NCBI RefSeq assembly: GCF_038024855.1
Contig: NZ_CP139089.1
Coordinates: 3,561,501-3,625,500 of the forward strand
Reading direction: 5' to 3'
Length of the DNA: 64,000 nt
Source of the DNA: Methylocella tundrae
Lineage (GTDB): Bacteria > Pseudomonadota > Alphaproteobacteria > Rhizobiales > Beijerinckiaceae
The translations under genes were made by a program, and so were the position numbers. Of the stretch, positions 34,289 through 44,085 are shown piece by piece (position 1 is the stretch's first letter; every line of letters begins with the position of its first letter). A model generated the notes under the pieces. It did not search any database and had not been told where the DNA came from. It was given only the letters and a program-made list of their open reading frames with translations.

Positions 34289-35665
34289 ATGTACGAAATG
34301 TCTTTTGGCCAATCCGCAGCGGCGCCCGGCGCGCTTTTTCTGAACCCCTCCGCGCAGTCCACAGCCAAGCCCGCGGGCCCCGCCATTACCGAGGCAAAGC
34401 TCGCCAATGGGCTCGACATCGTCGTCATTCCGGACCATCGCGCGCCCGTCGTCACCCACATGGTCTGGTATCGCAACGGTTCGGCCGACGATCCGCTGGG
34501 CAAATCCGGCATCGCGCATTTCCTTGAACATCTGATGTTCAAGGGCACCAGGAATAATCCGCAGGGAAAATTCTCCGAGCTTGTCGCCGATTCCGGCGGC
34601 CAGGAGAACGCCTTCACCTCAAATGACTACACCGCCTATTTCCAGCGCGTCGCCAAGGATCAACTCGCCGTCTGCATGGAATATGAGGCAGACCGCATGA
34701 AGAACCTTGTTCTTTCGGACGAGATCGTCGCGCCCGAGCGCGAAGTGGTGCTGGAGGAGCGGCGGATGCGCACGGATTCTGATCCGTCCGATCAATTGAA
34801 CGAAGCGGTGCAGGCGGCGCTGTTCACGCAGCACCCTTACGGCCGGCCGATCATCGGCTGGAACCATGAGATCGAGGGCCTCGACCGCGTTGACGCGCTC
34901 GCCTATTATGATCGTTTCTATACGCCCGAAAACGCCATTCTCGTCGTCGCCGGCGATGTCGAGCCGGCCGAGGTCATTGCGCTGGCGGAAAACATCTACG
35001 GTCAGATCCCGGCGCGCGGCAAAGCGCCGGAGCGGATGCGCCCGCGCGAGCCTTCGCCGCGCGCGCATCGCCTCGTCACCCTCGCGGATGAGAAGGTCGA
35101 GCAGCCCTCGTATCAGAGCGTCTATCTGGTGCCGTCCTATCGCACGGCGGAAAAAGGCGTCGGGGAGGCGCTCGAGGTTCTCGGCCATCTTCTCGGCGGG
35201 GGCCAGACGAGCCTTCTCTTCAAGAGCCTCGTCATGGAGCAGAAGATCGCGGTCGCGGCCGGCGCGCATTATCTCGGCACGGCGGTCGACGACACGCGCT
35301 TTTACGTCGTCGCCGTGCCGGCGCCCGGAGTTCCCCTCGATCGCCTTGACGCCGCGATCGACGCCGTCATCGCCCGTGCCGCCGCCGGCGGCGTTGATGA
35401 GGCCGATTTCCTCCGCGCCAAGACCCGCCTCATCGCCGATGCGGTCTATGCGCAGGACAGTCAGGCGTCATTGGCGCGCTGGTATGGCGCGGCTCTCGCG
35501 ACAGGGCTCAGCGTTGAGGATGTCGCAAAATGGCCGGAACGGATCGAGGCGGTGACCCTCGAGGACGTGCGCAAGGCTGCGCTTTGGCTCGACAAGAAGC
35601 GTAGCGTGACCGGATTTCTGTTGTCGGCGCCTGGTCATGATTCCGGCCTTGAGCTTGACGGCTGA
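34289..35665 (+). CDS. M16 zinc metallopeptidase (catalytic member of a pair)
   Basis: About 458 residues. The inverted zinc motif HFLEH is near residue 76 (GIAHFLEHLMFKGT), and the third ligand lies in ERevVLEERRMRTDSDP about 75 residues later. The substrate-binding C-terminal half is also present. Pitrilysin/processing-peptidase relatives in proteobacteria work in the periplasm; no clear signal peptide is seen from ATG 34289, while TTG 34265 would add eight residues. The start is uncertain. The following gene is the inactive-type partner. Confidence 0.9.
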   Translation: MYEMSFGQSAAAPGALFLNPSAQSTAKPAGPAITEAKLANGLDIVVIPDHRAPVVTHMVWYRNGSADDPLGKSGIAHFLEHLMFKGTRNNPQGKFSELVADSGGQENAFTSNDYTAYFQRVAKDQLAVCMEYEADRMKNLVLSDEIVAPEREVVLEERRMRTDSDPSDQLNEAVQAALFTQHPYGRPIIGWNHEIEGLDRVDALAYYDRFYTPENAILVVAGDVEPAEVIALAENIYGQIPARGKAPERMRPREPSPRAHRLVTLADEKVEQPSYQSVYLVPSYRTAEKGVGEALEVLGHLLGGGQTSLLFKSLVMEQKIAVAAGAHYLGTAVDDTRFYVVAVPAPGVPLDRLDAAIDAVIARAAAGGVDEADFLRAKTRLIADAVYAQDSQASLARWYGAALATGLSVEDVAKWPERIEAVTLEDVRKAALWLDKKRSVTGFLLSAPGHDSGLELDG

Positions 35666-35826
35666 TACATGACCGGGCGGCGCAGGCCGCCCAATCAAGC
35701 TCAGGATTTTTGAGTTCGCATCATTTCATCGGCGATCCGGCGTCCGGTTTTCGGAAATGATGCTTAGATATCCCCTTGTTCGCCGCATCCGGCATCGTCC
35801 CGCGCGGCCTATCGGAAGTGACGCAC

Positions 35827-37146
35827 ATGACCGCGCCTGCAACCACAACGGATGCGCCGACCCTCACGCCGGGGCTGAAGACAAACGAGCGAGGCTCCCG
35901 CGCCTCGATGGTCCAGAAAGTCGTCTCGAAAGGCGGCATTGAGGCCTGGCTCGTCGAGGATTACGCGGTGCCGCTCGTCGCGGTCGAATTCGCCTTCAAG
36001 GGCGGCGCCTCGCAGGATCCGGCCGGCAAGCCCGGCGCCGCCAATCTCCTCGCGGGCCTCATCGACGAAGGCGCCGGGCCCTATGACGCTGAAGCCTTCC
36101 ATCGCGCTCTCGACGAGGACGCGATCGAACTCTCCTTTTCGGCCGATCGCGATATACTCTCCGGGCGGCTGCAGACCCTCTCGCGCAACAGCGCGCAAGC
36201 CTTTTCTCTGCTGCGGCTCGCGGTCAATGAAGCGCGGCTCGAGGCCGAGCCCTTTGAGCGCGTCCTGAGCCAGATCGCCGCCGGCCTGAAGAGCGAGGCG
36301 AACGAGCCGGATTATGTCGCCGGCCGCACTTTTCGCGAGAAGGCTTTTCCCGGGCATCCCTACGGCCTGCCGGTGCGCGGCGATCTTTCCGTGCTGCCGG
36401 CGCTGACGCGTGGCGATCTGGTCGAGCTGCGTGGAAAGATCTTCGCGCGCGACACGCTTAAGATCGCTGTTGTCGGCGCGATCGACGCTGCGACCCTTGC
36501 CGGCCACCTCGATGACGTGTTCGGCCCTCTGCCGCAGGCTTCGCATATCGCGCCGGTCGCGGACGCGCTGCTTTCCGGCGAAGGCGATCGCTTCGTCGTC
36601 GATATTGACGTTCCGCAATCGACGATCCGTTTCGGCCGTCAGGGCCTTGCCCGCATGGACCCCGATTTCATCGCCTCGATGGTCGTCAATCATGTGCTCG
36701 GCGGCGGCGTGTTTTCGGCGCGGCTCTTTCGCGAGGTGCGCGAAAAGCGCGGCCTTGCCTATTCCGTCTATTCGCAGCTTATCACCTATGATCATGGCTC
36801 GATGCTTTACGGCGGCACCTCGACCAAGAATGAGCGCGCCGCCGAATCGATGACGGTGATCGCGGGCGAGATCGCGAGCCTTTCGGAGCAGGGGCCGACC
36901 GAGGAGGAGCTTGAGAAGGCGAAGAAATATCTCATCGGCTCCTATGCGCTGCGCTTCGACACTTCGACCAAGATCGCCTCGCAGCTCCTGCACCTTCAGA
37001 CGGACGGCTTCGGCGTCGACTATCTCGACGAACGCAACAGGCTGATCGCGGCGGTGACGATGGAAGACGCCAAGCGCGCGGCCAAGCGCCTCTTCGGCGA
37101 CGCGAAGCTTCTCGTCGCGGTGGCCGGCCGTCCCGAGGGGATGTGA
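35827..37146 (+). CDS. M16-family protein lacking the zinc motif (partner subunit)
   Basis: About 439 residues with the same fold as the preceding peptidase, but the HxxEH site is replaced (GKPGAANLLAGLIDEGA), so it cannot bind zinc in the normal way. It retains the FREVREKRGLAYSVYSQL motif characteristic of the C-terminal half of M16 partners. Bacterial M16B enzymes often act as heterodimers of an active and an inactive chain, which this arrangement matches. ATG 35827 follows GGAAGTG; a TTG at 35776 in frame is less likely. Confidence 0.88.
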   Translation: MTAPATTTDAPTLTPGLKTNERGSRASMVQKVVSKGGIEAWLVEDYAVPLVAVEFAFKGGASQDPAGKPGAANLLAGLIDEGAGPYDAEAFHRALDEDAIELSFSADRDILSGRLQTLSRNSAQAFSLLRLAVNEARLEAEPFERVLSQIAAGLKSEANEPDYVAGRTFREKAFPGHPYGLPVRGDLSVLPALTRGDLVELRGKIFARDTLKIAVVGAIDAATLAGHLDDVFGPLPQASHIAPVADALLSGEGDRFVVDIDVPQSTIRFGRQGLARMDPDFIASMVVNHVLGGGVFSARLFREVREKRGLAYSVYSQLITYDHGSMLYGGTSTKNERAAESMTVIAGEIASLSEQGPTEEELEKAKKYLIGSYALRFDTSTKIASQLLHLQTDGFGVDYLDERNRLIAAVTMEDAKRAAKRLFGDAKLLVAVAGRPEGM

Positions 37147-37200
37147 GGGGCGGCAGAGGCAAAGGCCTTAATCTCGCAGGATTGCCTCGGCGCAGTCGCT

Positions 37201-37316
37201 AGAGCGCTTTCCGATCGAATGGAGTCATTCGATCGATCAGAAATCGCTTGAGATTCATAAACTTGAGCATATTTTTGTCGATCAGATCGAACCGATCTGA
37301 TCGGATTATGCTCTAA
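37201..37316. repeat. Intergenic palindromic element with two perfect hairpins
   Basis: Starts AGAGCGC and ends GCTCTAAG. CGATCGAATG/CATTCGATCG (about 37212-37235) and GATCAGATCG/CGATCTGATC (about 37281-37303) are perfect stems. GAGCATA (from 37265) and TATGCTC (to 37315) enclose the second. The build is that of dispersed palindromic elements in Rhizobiales intergenic DNA. Confidence 0.65.
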
Positions 37317-37356
37317 GGCGGCAAACGCGTTTTATTGCTCGACCGCTGCTCACAAC

Positions 37357-37388
37357 AAAGGCGCGAGGCCGCAAGGCTCCGCGCCTTT
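37357..37388. terminator. Hairpin between convergent M16 and thaumatin-like genes
   Basis: AAAGGCGCG (37357-37365) pairs with CGCGCCTTT (37380-37388). The A/T-flanked stem suits termination from either side. Confidence 0.6.
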
Positions 37389-37410
37389 AATGGTTAAAGA
37401 CTGACCGCGC

Positions 37411-39024
37411 TCAGGGGGTCGCCCACCGGCATATGACGCCTTCGTTGCCGGCGCCGCCGGGAGAAAGATTGCAAGCCCAGGGTGAAGCTCCTGTAGGCGA
37501 GGGATGAGCGACGGCGAACGTCGCCTTATCGATATTTACAGGTACGTCACAGGGCTTGGAGTTACTGCCGGGTCCGCCATATTGGGTGGAGTAGCCATAT
37601 ATTGTCGGCAAATCGCTGCAAACTGGAATTGCGCCAGCGGGAGTGATCGGCACCGTTGTGCCTCCCGGCGCAAAGATGATCCTGTAAAGCGGTGCGTCGC
37701 CACCATAGACCTGAGGGTCGTTGGGCCAAGTATAAGCCTTGTGCATGACGTGGTGCATGACATCATCCCCTATGCAGCCTTTGGGATTGTCGCCGACGAT
37801 ATCGCTGCAATGTCCAAACGGAGGCTGCGTCGAGAAGAACTGCTGACCGGTTACGGGGTCGATATAGCCGTAAGGAAAGGTGCAGATATTTGATGGGCAG
37901 GTCGCATTTTTGATGAATGCCCGGCCTTGGCAGGTATGATCCAATTTAGAGCCTGGATTGTTCCAGCATGACGTTCCCTGCTTGCAATCGCTATCCTGCG
38001 TGCATTTCACGCCGAACACGGATCCTACAGGATATTCATTGAGGCAAAACGATTTCCAGCGATAGCAACGGGTGTTGTGGTCCGAAGAGTCGCAGTCCGC
38101 GGCCGGCACGTCGGGGAAGGCATATCTCGCACAATTCGAGAAACAGGCCACCGTGCCGTCGCCGCCTAACGGTTTGCCGTCATTTCCAACGATGACAAAA
38201 GCGTAGATCCCTGACGTGAGGTCTGAGCGTTGGAGGCGAAACTTCTCCAGGCATCGGGCGTCGCTCCGCATGTCCTGTCCGTGTTTCGTAAGGGGGTAGT
38301 TCTGGGCCAGCCACTGGATGTCATGGCCCCCCAGCGCGTCGAAAGGGTCAACGGAGTGGCCGCCAACCGGCTGAATGTCCATATTCAAGTTCACGCCATC
38401 GACCGCGCTGATGTCCGGCGAATCCTTGAAATAAGTGATGTTGCCGGCCGTGACCTGCTCATAGAATGTCCATTCGGCGACCGTCGTGCCTACCGATGCT
38501 CCAAGCTTGGCGGCGCTACAATCATATTTGCCGCCGCAGCCGCCCGTTTCGCATTGAGCCCTGTCGCTTGCGATGTCATAACGGCAACCTGTTCGCGCCC
38601 AGATCCTCGGGCCGGTCGAGCCTGGGCCGATGGTGGACTCCCATTTCGGCGGCACGTCTATGGTGAGGATATTTCCATTGGGCGTGGACGGCGGATACGG
38701 CTGCATCACCCAGGTCTTCTCTCGCGGGAAAACCGATTTCAGGGGCACGACGCCTGCCTTTCCGGCCGCGTTCGCAGCGCCAAGCACAACCTGGTTCGAA
38801 CAGTTGACCAGTTGTAGCACCCTGTGGACGGCGGGCTGCTGTGGTGTGGGCGTGGGCAGGCCCTGCAGGCACGGATCTACAACCTGCGCGTGAGCATGGG
38901 CGCCCCAAAACAACGGGATGATTGAACCGAACCCAAAAGCCAAAAGTGCAATGATAATGATTTTGTGGGTCAGGCGCGTTGCCTTCTGACCCGAAATCAA
39001 TTGTATCGGAATTGCTGCTGTCAT
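37411..39024 (-). CDS. Large secreted thaumatin-like protein
   Basis: 537 residues. An N-terminal hydrophobic leader (about 20-46, ending HAHA-QVVDPC) marks it as exported. The middle carries the thaumatin pattern: VNCSNQVV near the mature start, then PRIWARTGCRYD, CETGGCGGKYDC, TVAEWTFYEQ, and DISAVDGVNLNMDIQPVGG, with many cysteines continuing to the C terminus (CTQDSDCKQGTSC; CPSNICTFPYGY). Thaumatin-like proteins are best known from plants and fungi, where some bind glucans. Bacterial ones exist but are scarce, and this one is far longer than the ~200-residue domain. Codon use is less GC-rich than in neighbours. AGAGG lies upstream of ATG 39024. Confidence 0.7.
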   Translation of the reverse strand: MTAAIPIQLISGQKATRLTHKIIIIALLAFGFGSIIPLFWGAHAHAQVVDPCLQGLPTPTPQQPAVHRVLQLVNCSNQVVLGAANAAGKAGVVPLKSVFPREKTWVMQPYPPSTPNGNILTIDVPPKWESTIGPGSTGPRIWARTGCRYDIASDRAQCETGGCGGKYDCSAAKLGASVGTTVAEWTFYEQVTAGNITYFKDSPDISAVDGVNLNMDIQPVGGHSVDPFDALGGHDIQWLAQNYPLTKHGQDMRSDARCLEKFRLQRSDLTSGIYAFVIVGNDGKPLGGDGTVACFSNCARYAFPDVPAADCDSSDHNTRCYRWKSFCLNEYPVGSVFGVKCTQDSDCKQGTSCWNNPGSKLDHTCQGRAFIKNATCPSNICTFPYGYIDPVTGQQFFSTQPPFGHCSDIVGDNPKGCIGDDVMHHVMHKAYTWPNDPQVYGGDAPLYRIIFAPGGTTVPITPAGAIPVCSDLPTIYGYSTQYGGPGSNSKPCDVPVNIDKATFAVAHPSPTGASPWACNLSPGGAGNEGVICRWATP

Positions 39025-39603
39025 GACGCTAACCTCTGAAGCAGCCTTTTCCGGCTTACATAAGCCGATATTCTACGGGCAGCTGCATCTACTCAAGCGT
39101 GCCCCGATTCTGCACGCTTGACAAGCAGCAAAACAGGGCCGCGCCTCATGAACAGGCGCCGCCGCGGGGCCGCTCCAACATCCGGGCGGCCGGATGCGCA
39201 AGGGCGCGCCACAGAGATGGAATCAGGCCCATCCGCCGCCTCGACGGCGTCCTCGAGACCGCATCCGCCCCCGACATATTGTGCGCCGCCGTATAAGCGA
39301 TCGGCGGCGCGTTGACGCCAGGTCGGCTGGCAAGCCTGGCGCAACGGCGGATTTTCAGAATTGGAACCGATGCCGGCGCGCCGCGTGGGCAAGAACACGT
39401 GGCGGACGGATCTTTCCCGTTGAAATCATGATAGCGTAAAAACGCTTTGGAAAAGCGCCCCGCCTCAGGCCTCGCCCATTCGCTTAAGGCCGAGATACGA
39501 CTATTCTGGAGTTCCTGTTCTTGACAGGCGGCCTCGCCGTCTTCGGCTCGCCGCCGAAGCATGATCCTTGGGCGCCCGGCGCCTGCAAGCAAATGTGAGC
39601 GCC
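39025..39603. other. Long intergenic region with 9-bp inverted repeat
   Basis: About 580 bases without a recognised gene. CAAGCGTGC (39094-39102) and GCACGCTTG (39112-39120) form an inverted repeat 70 bases upstream of the thaumatin-like gene, a possible operator for it. The right part presumably holds the mutL promoter. Confidence 0.45.
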
Positions 39604-41442
39604 ATGCCCATCCGCCGCCTTGATCCCGTTCTTGTCGACCGCATCGCAGCGGGCGAAGTTGTAGAGCGGCCGGCCTCGGCTCTGAAAGAGCTGGTCGAAA
39701 ACGCGCTCGACGCCGGGGCCGCCCGCATCGACATTGCAATCGAGGCTGGCGGCAAGCGTCTCATCCGCGTCATCGACAATGGCGCTGGCATGTCGGCGGA
39801 GGATCTCGACCTCGCCGTCGAGCGACATGCGACGTCAAAACTCCCCGACGGCGATCTCTCGGCCATCGCGACCCTTGGCTTTCGCGGCGAGGCTCTACCC
39901 TCGATCGGCTCCATCGCGACGCTCGAAATCTTTTCACGCACGAAAGAAGCCACGCAAGGCGCCCGCATCCGCGTCGACCAGGGCGTCAAGCAGCCCGTCG
40001 CGCCCGCCGCGCAGCCGCAGGGCGCGCGCGTCGAAATCCGCGATCTCTTCGCCGGCACGCCAGCCCGCCTCAAATTTTTGAAAACCGATCGCGCCGAGGC
40101 GCGCGCCTGCGCCGATGTCGTCCAGCGCCTCGCCATGGCGCATCCTGGTGTGCGCTTCAGCTTTTCGGCGAGCGAGGCGGCGGGTTTCGATCTTCCCGCC
40201 TGCGCGCCGGGAGAAGATGGGCTTTTGACGCGGCTCTCTTCCATCCTCGGCGCCGAGTTCCGCCCCAATGCGCTGCGGGTCGAGGCCGCGCGCGAGGGCT
40301 TCCGGCTCGAAGGCTTCGCCGGCCTGCCGACCTGGCATCGCGCCAGCCCCTCGGCGCAATATGTGTTCGTCAACGGGCGTCCCGTGCGCGACAAGCTTCT
40401 CATCGGCGCCGTGCGCGCCGCCTATATGGATTATCTCCCCTCAGGCCGTCATCCGGCGCTCGTTCTGTTCATCGCCTGCGATCCCCACGAGGTCGACGTC
40501 AACGTCCATCCCGCCAAGGCGGAAGTGCGTTTTCGCGACGCGGGCCTCGTGCGCGGGCTTTTGATCGGCGCGCTGAAACAAACTTTGCAGGGCGCCCTGC
40601 ATCGCGCAACGCCGACCAATGGCGCGGCGGCTCTCGATCTTCTCGCGCGGCGCGGCGCGCCGCAACAGGGCGGGCGCTTTAGCGGGCAGGGCGCCCCCGT
40701 GGCCGATTGGGACTGGCGGCGCTCCCCGTTTCATCCAGATCCCGGCCAGACTGCACATGTGGGCTTCGCCGAGCCGGCGCAAGCGGCGTTCCAGGCCTTG
40801 GGCGGCGATCTCGCCCTTGCCGCGCGCGCGGAGCCTGAGGCGCCTTCCAATGAGGTCTGCGAGGCCCCGCTCGGCGCGGCGCGGGCGCAGATTCACGAGA
40901 CCTATATTGTGGCGCAAACGCGCGACGGGATTGTCATCGTCGATCAGCACGCCGCCCATGAGCGCCTCGTCTATGAGCGGCTGAAGGCGGCGCGCGCTGG
41001 CCGGGCCGCGCCGCGGCAGGCGCTGCTCGTGCCGGTGATCGTCGAAATGGCGCAAAGCGAAGTCGGCCTCATTGAAGAGGCGGCCCCGCTGCTCGCCGAG
41101 TTCGGCCTGATCGTCGAATCCTTCGGGCCGGGCGCCATCGCCGTGCAGGAAATGCCCGCCGCGCTGAAAAGCGCCGACGCGGCAAGGCTCATACGCGATC
41201 TCGCCTCGACGCTCGGGGAAGATGGCCATGCCGCTTCGCTCGAGCGGCGGCTCGATCATGTGCTCGCGACCATGGCCTGCCATCATTCCGTGCGCGCCGG
41301 GCGGCGGCTTTTAATCGAAGAGATGAACGCCCTGCTGCGCGATATGGAGCGCACGCCCGGCTCCGGCCAATGCAATCACGGGCGTCCGACCTATGTCGAA
41401 TTGAAGCTCACAGACGTCGAAAGACTATTTGGACGGCGATGA
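39604..41442 (+). CDS. mutL: DNA mismatch repair protein MutL
   Basis: 612 residues. The GHKL ATPase N terminus is MPIRRLDPVLVDRIAAGEVVERPASALKELVENALDAGA, with DNGAGM and GFRGEALPSI following. The C-terminal dimerisation domain carries DQHAAHERLVYE, fitting the DQHA(x)2E(x)4E endonuclease motif, plus ACHHSVRAGRR and GQCNHGRPT, so this is a nicking-type MutL as expected where MutH is absent. Start at ATG 39604 from the conserved N terminus. Its 3' end overlaps the convergent gene by 18 bases. Confidence 0.96.
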   Translation: MPIRRLDPVLVDRIAAGEVVERPASALKELVENALDAGAARIDIAIEAGGKRLIRVIDNGAGMSAEDLDLAVERHATSKLPDGDLSAIATLGFRGEALPSIGSIATLEIFSRTKEATQGARIRVDQGVKQPVAPAAQPQGARVEIRDLFAGTPARLKFLKTDRAEARACADVVQRLAMAHPGVRFSFSASEAAGFDLPACAPGEDGLLTRLSSILGAEFRPNALRVEAAREGFRLEGFAGLPTWHRASPSAQYVFVNGRPVRDKLLIGAVRAAYMDYLPSGRHPALVLFIACDPHEVDVNVHPAKAEVRFRDAGLVRGLLIGALKQTLQGALHRATPTNGAAALDLLARRGAPQQGGRFSGQGAPVADWDWRRSPFHPDPGQTAHVGFAEPAQAAFQALGGDLALAARAEPEAPSNEVCEAPLGAARAQIHETYIVAQTRDGIVIVDQHAAHERLVYERLKAARAGRAAPRQALLVPVIVEMAQSEVGLIEEAAPLLAEFGLIVESFGPGAIAVQEMPAALKSADAARLIRDLASTLGEDGHAASLERRLDHVLATMACHHSVRAGRRLLIEEMNALLRDMERTPGSGQCNHGRPTYVELKLTDVERLFGRR

Positions 41443-42432
41443 GTCCTTGGGCGCTTCCTGCGCCAGATAATCAAGCTTCAGATAGGGCCGTAGAACCGCC
41501 GCGGGAAAATCGCAGGCGTAGGAGCCCTCGAAATAGGCGCCCAGCGCATAAGGATCGAACGTCACCTCGGCCTTGTCGGCCGAAAAGCTCCATCGCGTCA
41601 GGTCCTTAATGCTGTCTTCGATCGTTTTCTTCTGTTCCTCCGCGCTGATGACGCCATAGGGATCGTCCGGCATTTTTTCGTGCTTTTGCTGTTTGATCTG
41701 CTCAAGGCAGGAAGCGACGAATTTTTGCCGCGCGGCGGGCTCAAACAGATCGGAGAAGGACAGCTCCTTGCCGCTTTGAAGGTCGATGGCGAAATTCGAT
41801 GTGCTCGAATTGCCATGCGCGCCGCCGGAAAAATCATAAAGCTCAATATGGCCAAAGGCGAACTTTGCCGAGGCGAAGGGCGCGCTGACGTCGAGCACAT
41901 AGGAATAGACCATATTCTGCCGGATATCGCTTTGGTCGATCTTTGGAACTTCCTTCAAAAGAGCGTCGATCTTGGCGTTGAAGAGCTTTTCGCCGGGCAG
42001 ATTCGGGTCGGAAAATTTCAGCGCCGTGACGTCGAGATCATATTGGTTCGGTTTGCCGACATGCTGGATCAGCACCGGAACGAAGGTTTGCGCGGGGGCG
42101 GGACCGCTCATGGGTTCGCCGGAAAGAAAGGCGCGGCGCGCTTGCGTCTCATCGTTGAGGCATGAGGCGATCCGATCGCCCTCGCGCCCGAGGCAAACGT
42201 CGGCGCGGCGCTTCAGCCATCGCCTTTGCGAGATCAAAAGCGCGGTTTTCTGGGGCGGCGGCAGCTTCAAAGCCAGCGCGTCATAGGCTTTGGTCATCGT
42301 CGCGTCCGCGGCCTCGGCCGCCGGATCGCCGCAGATCGCCAGTTCCGCCGGCGCCTTCGCCTTCGCGCAGTCGAGCGCCCAGGCTGGAGCCGCCGCGAAA
42401 ACGAGGGCGGAAAGATAGAATGCTGCGCGCAT
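41425..42432 (-). CDS. Secreted LprI-like / DUF3298-type protein
   Basis: 335 residues with signal peptide [19 protein letters not shown]. Residues about 20-105 look like the LprI (lysozyme-inhibitor-like) domain: [15 protein letters not shown]...YDALALKL...[12 protein letters not shown]...CLNDETQAR, with conserved cysteines and Trp. The rest (about 115-320) resembles the RsiV/DUF3298 module ([49 protein letters not shown]). Probably periplasmic; function not established. Confidence 0.75.
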   Translation of the reverse strand: MRAAFYLSALVFAAAPAWALDCAKAKAPAELAICGDPAAEAADATMTKAYDALALKLPPPQKTALLISQRRWLKRRADVCLGREGDRIASCLNDETQARRAFLSGEPMSGPAPAQTFVPVLIQHVGKPNQYDLDVTALKFSDPNLPGEKLFNAKIDALLKEVPKIDQSDIRQNMVYSYVLDVSAPFASAKFAFGHIELYDFSGGAHGNSSTSNFAIDLQSGKELSFSDLFEPAARQKFVASCLEQIKQQKHEKMPDDPYGVISAEEQKKTIEDSIKDLTRWSFSADKAEVTFDPYALGAYFEGSYACDFPAAVLRPYLKLDYLAQEAPKDSSPSK

Positions 42433-42613
42433 CGCGGATCCCTTTAAGAAAGCGGCCGCTCCGAGAATATCTAAAAATAGACCGGAAATCTTGGCTCAAG
42501 CTGACCGATCCTCCCTTTCAAGGCCGAACTTGAAATCGGCGCGCCTTGCCGTGATAAGAGGGCCGGCCGAGGCCCTAGAGGGCCAGGAGAGACAACAAAG
42601 GTTTTCGCGCGGC

Positions 42614-43906
42614 ATGAACGTTCTTCTTCTGGGCTCCGGCGGGCGCGAACATGCGATCGCCATAGCGCTCGCCAAAAGCCCGCTCCTGACCCGGCTCTTC
42701 GCGGCGCCGGGCAACCCCGGCATTGCGCGCCTCGCGCGGCTGGCGGCGCTGGATCTTGCCGATCATGCCGCGATCATTGGCTTCTGCAAGGCGAACGCCA
42801 TCGCTCTCGTCATCGTTGGTCCCGAGGCGCCGTTGGTCGCTGGGCTCGTTGACGATCTCGAAGCCTGTGGCGTCAAGGCTTTCGGCCCCAGCAGGGTGGC
42901 GGCGCAACTCGAGGGCTCGAAGGCCTTTACGAAGGGCTTTTGCGCGCGCTTCAATATTCCCACGGCGGCTTTCGGACGCTTCGATGATGCGGGCGCCGCC
43001 AAGGCCTATGTACGGGAAAAAGGCGCGCCGATCGTCATCAAGGCCGATGGCCTGGCCGCCGGCAAGGGCGTCGTCGTCGCCATGACCGTCGCGGAGGCGG
43101 AGGCCGCCATAGACATGATGTTTTCGGGCGGCTTCGGCGCCGCGGGCAAGACCATTGTCGTCGAAGAGTTTCTGAAAGGCGAGGAGGCCTCCTTCTTCGC
43201 GCTCTGCGATGGCGAGCATGCGCTGAGCTTTGCGTCCGCGCAGGATCATAAGCGCGTCGGCGAGGCCGAAAGCGGCCCGAACACCGGCGGAATGGGCGCC
43301 TATTCGCCGGCGCCGATCATGGATGAGGCCATGTCCGCGCGCGTGATGCGCGACATCATCGAGCCGACGGTCAAGGGCATGGCCGCGATGGGCATGCCTT
43401 TCAGGGGGGTGTTGTTCGCGGGACTGATGATCGGTGAGGATGGCCCGAAGCTCATCGAGTATAATGTGCGCTTCGGCGATCCGGAGACGCAGGTCATGCT
43501 GCCGCGTCTCAACGATGATTTGCTGACGCTCATCATAGAATGCGTCGAAGGCCGCCTGCCGCAACGGCCGGTGCGCCTGTCGCCGAAGACGGCGCTCAGC
43601 GTCGTGCTCGCCGCGAAGGGTTATCCCGACGCGCCGCTCAAGGGCGGCGAGATCAAGGGCGCGGCGCGCGCCGAAGCCATGCCGTTCGTGACGGTGACCC
43701 ATGCCGGAACCAGGCTCGAGGGCGAGCGGCTCATCGCCGACGGCGGACGCGTGTTGAATGTGACGGCGCTCGGCAATGATATCGCCGAGGCGCAAAGCCG
43801 CGCCTATGCCGCGGTCGACGCGATCGACTGGCCGGACGGATTTTGCCGGCGCGACATTGGCTGGCGCGCTTTGAAACTTTTTCGCGAGGGCTCCCGTAAA
43901 GCCTGA
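42614..43906 (+). CDS. purD: Phosphoribosylamine-glycine ligase
   Basis: 430 residues beginning [22 protein letters not shown], the invariant PurD N terminus, which sets the start at 42614. ATP-grasp marks: [44 protein letters not shown], and [19 protein letters not shown]. Second step of purine synthesis, joining glycine to phosphoribosylamine. No purine gene next to it. Confidence 0.96.
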   Translation: MNVLLLGSGGREHAIAIALAKSPLLTRLFAAPGNPGIARLARLAALDLADHAAIIGFCKANAIALVIVGPEAPLVAGLVDDLEACGVKAFGPSRVAAQLEGSKAFTKGFCARFNIPTAAFGRFDDAGAAKAYVREKGAPIVIKADGLAAGKGVVVAMTVAEAEAAIDMMFSGGFGAAGKTIVVEEFLKGEEASFFALCDGEHALSFASAQDHKRVGEAESGPNTGGMGAYSPAPIMDEAMSARVMRDIIEPTVKGMAAMGMPFRGVLFAGLMIGEDGPKLIEYNVRFGDPETQVMLPRLNDDLLTLIIECVEGRLPQRPVRLSPKTALSVVLAAKGYPDAPLKGGEIKGAARAEAMPFVTVTHAGTRLEGERLIADGGRVLNVTALGNDIAEAQSRAYAAVDAIDWPDGFCRRDIGWRALKLFREGSRKA

Positions 43907-44085
43907 CATACCGGCGCTGCGCCGGCATGGTCGTAGGAGCGTTCTAACCTACCGTGTCGTGCCAGGTCGCCTCACCACCGAGGACCTTGGCGCGGCGATC
44001 AAGCAGGGCGGCGGAGAAGCGGCGTTCGGGATGGCCGTCGCGCGGCAGGCCGCGTCATTGTGCAGCCCAAAACAATTTGCGCGCG

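Noticed and set aside
39146..39283. Minus-strand ORF fragment MSGADAVSRTPSRRRMGLIPS in the gap before mutL
   Set aside because: No ribosome site, no conservation that I recognise, and typical shadow composition.
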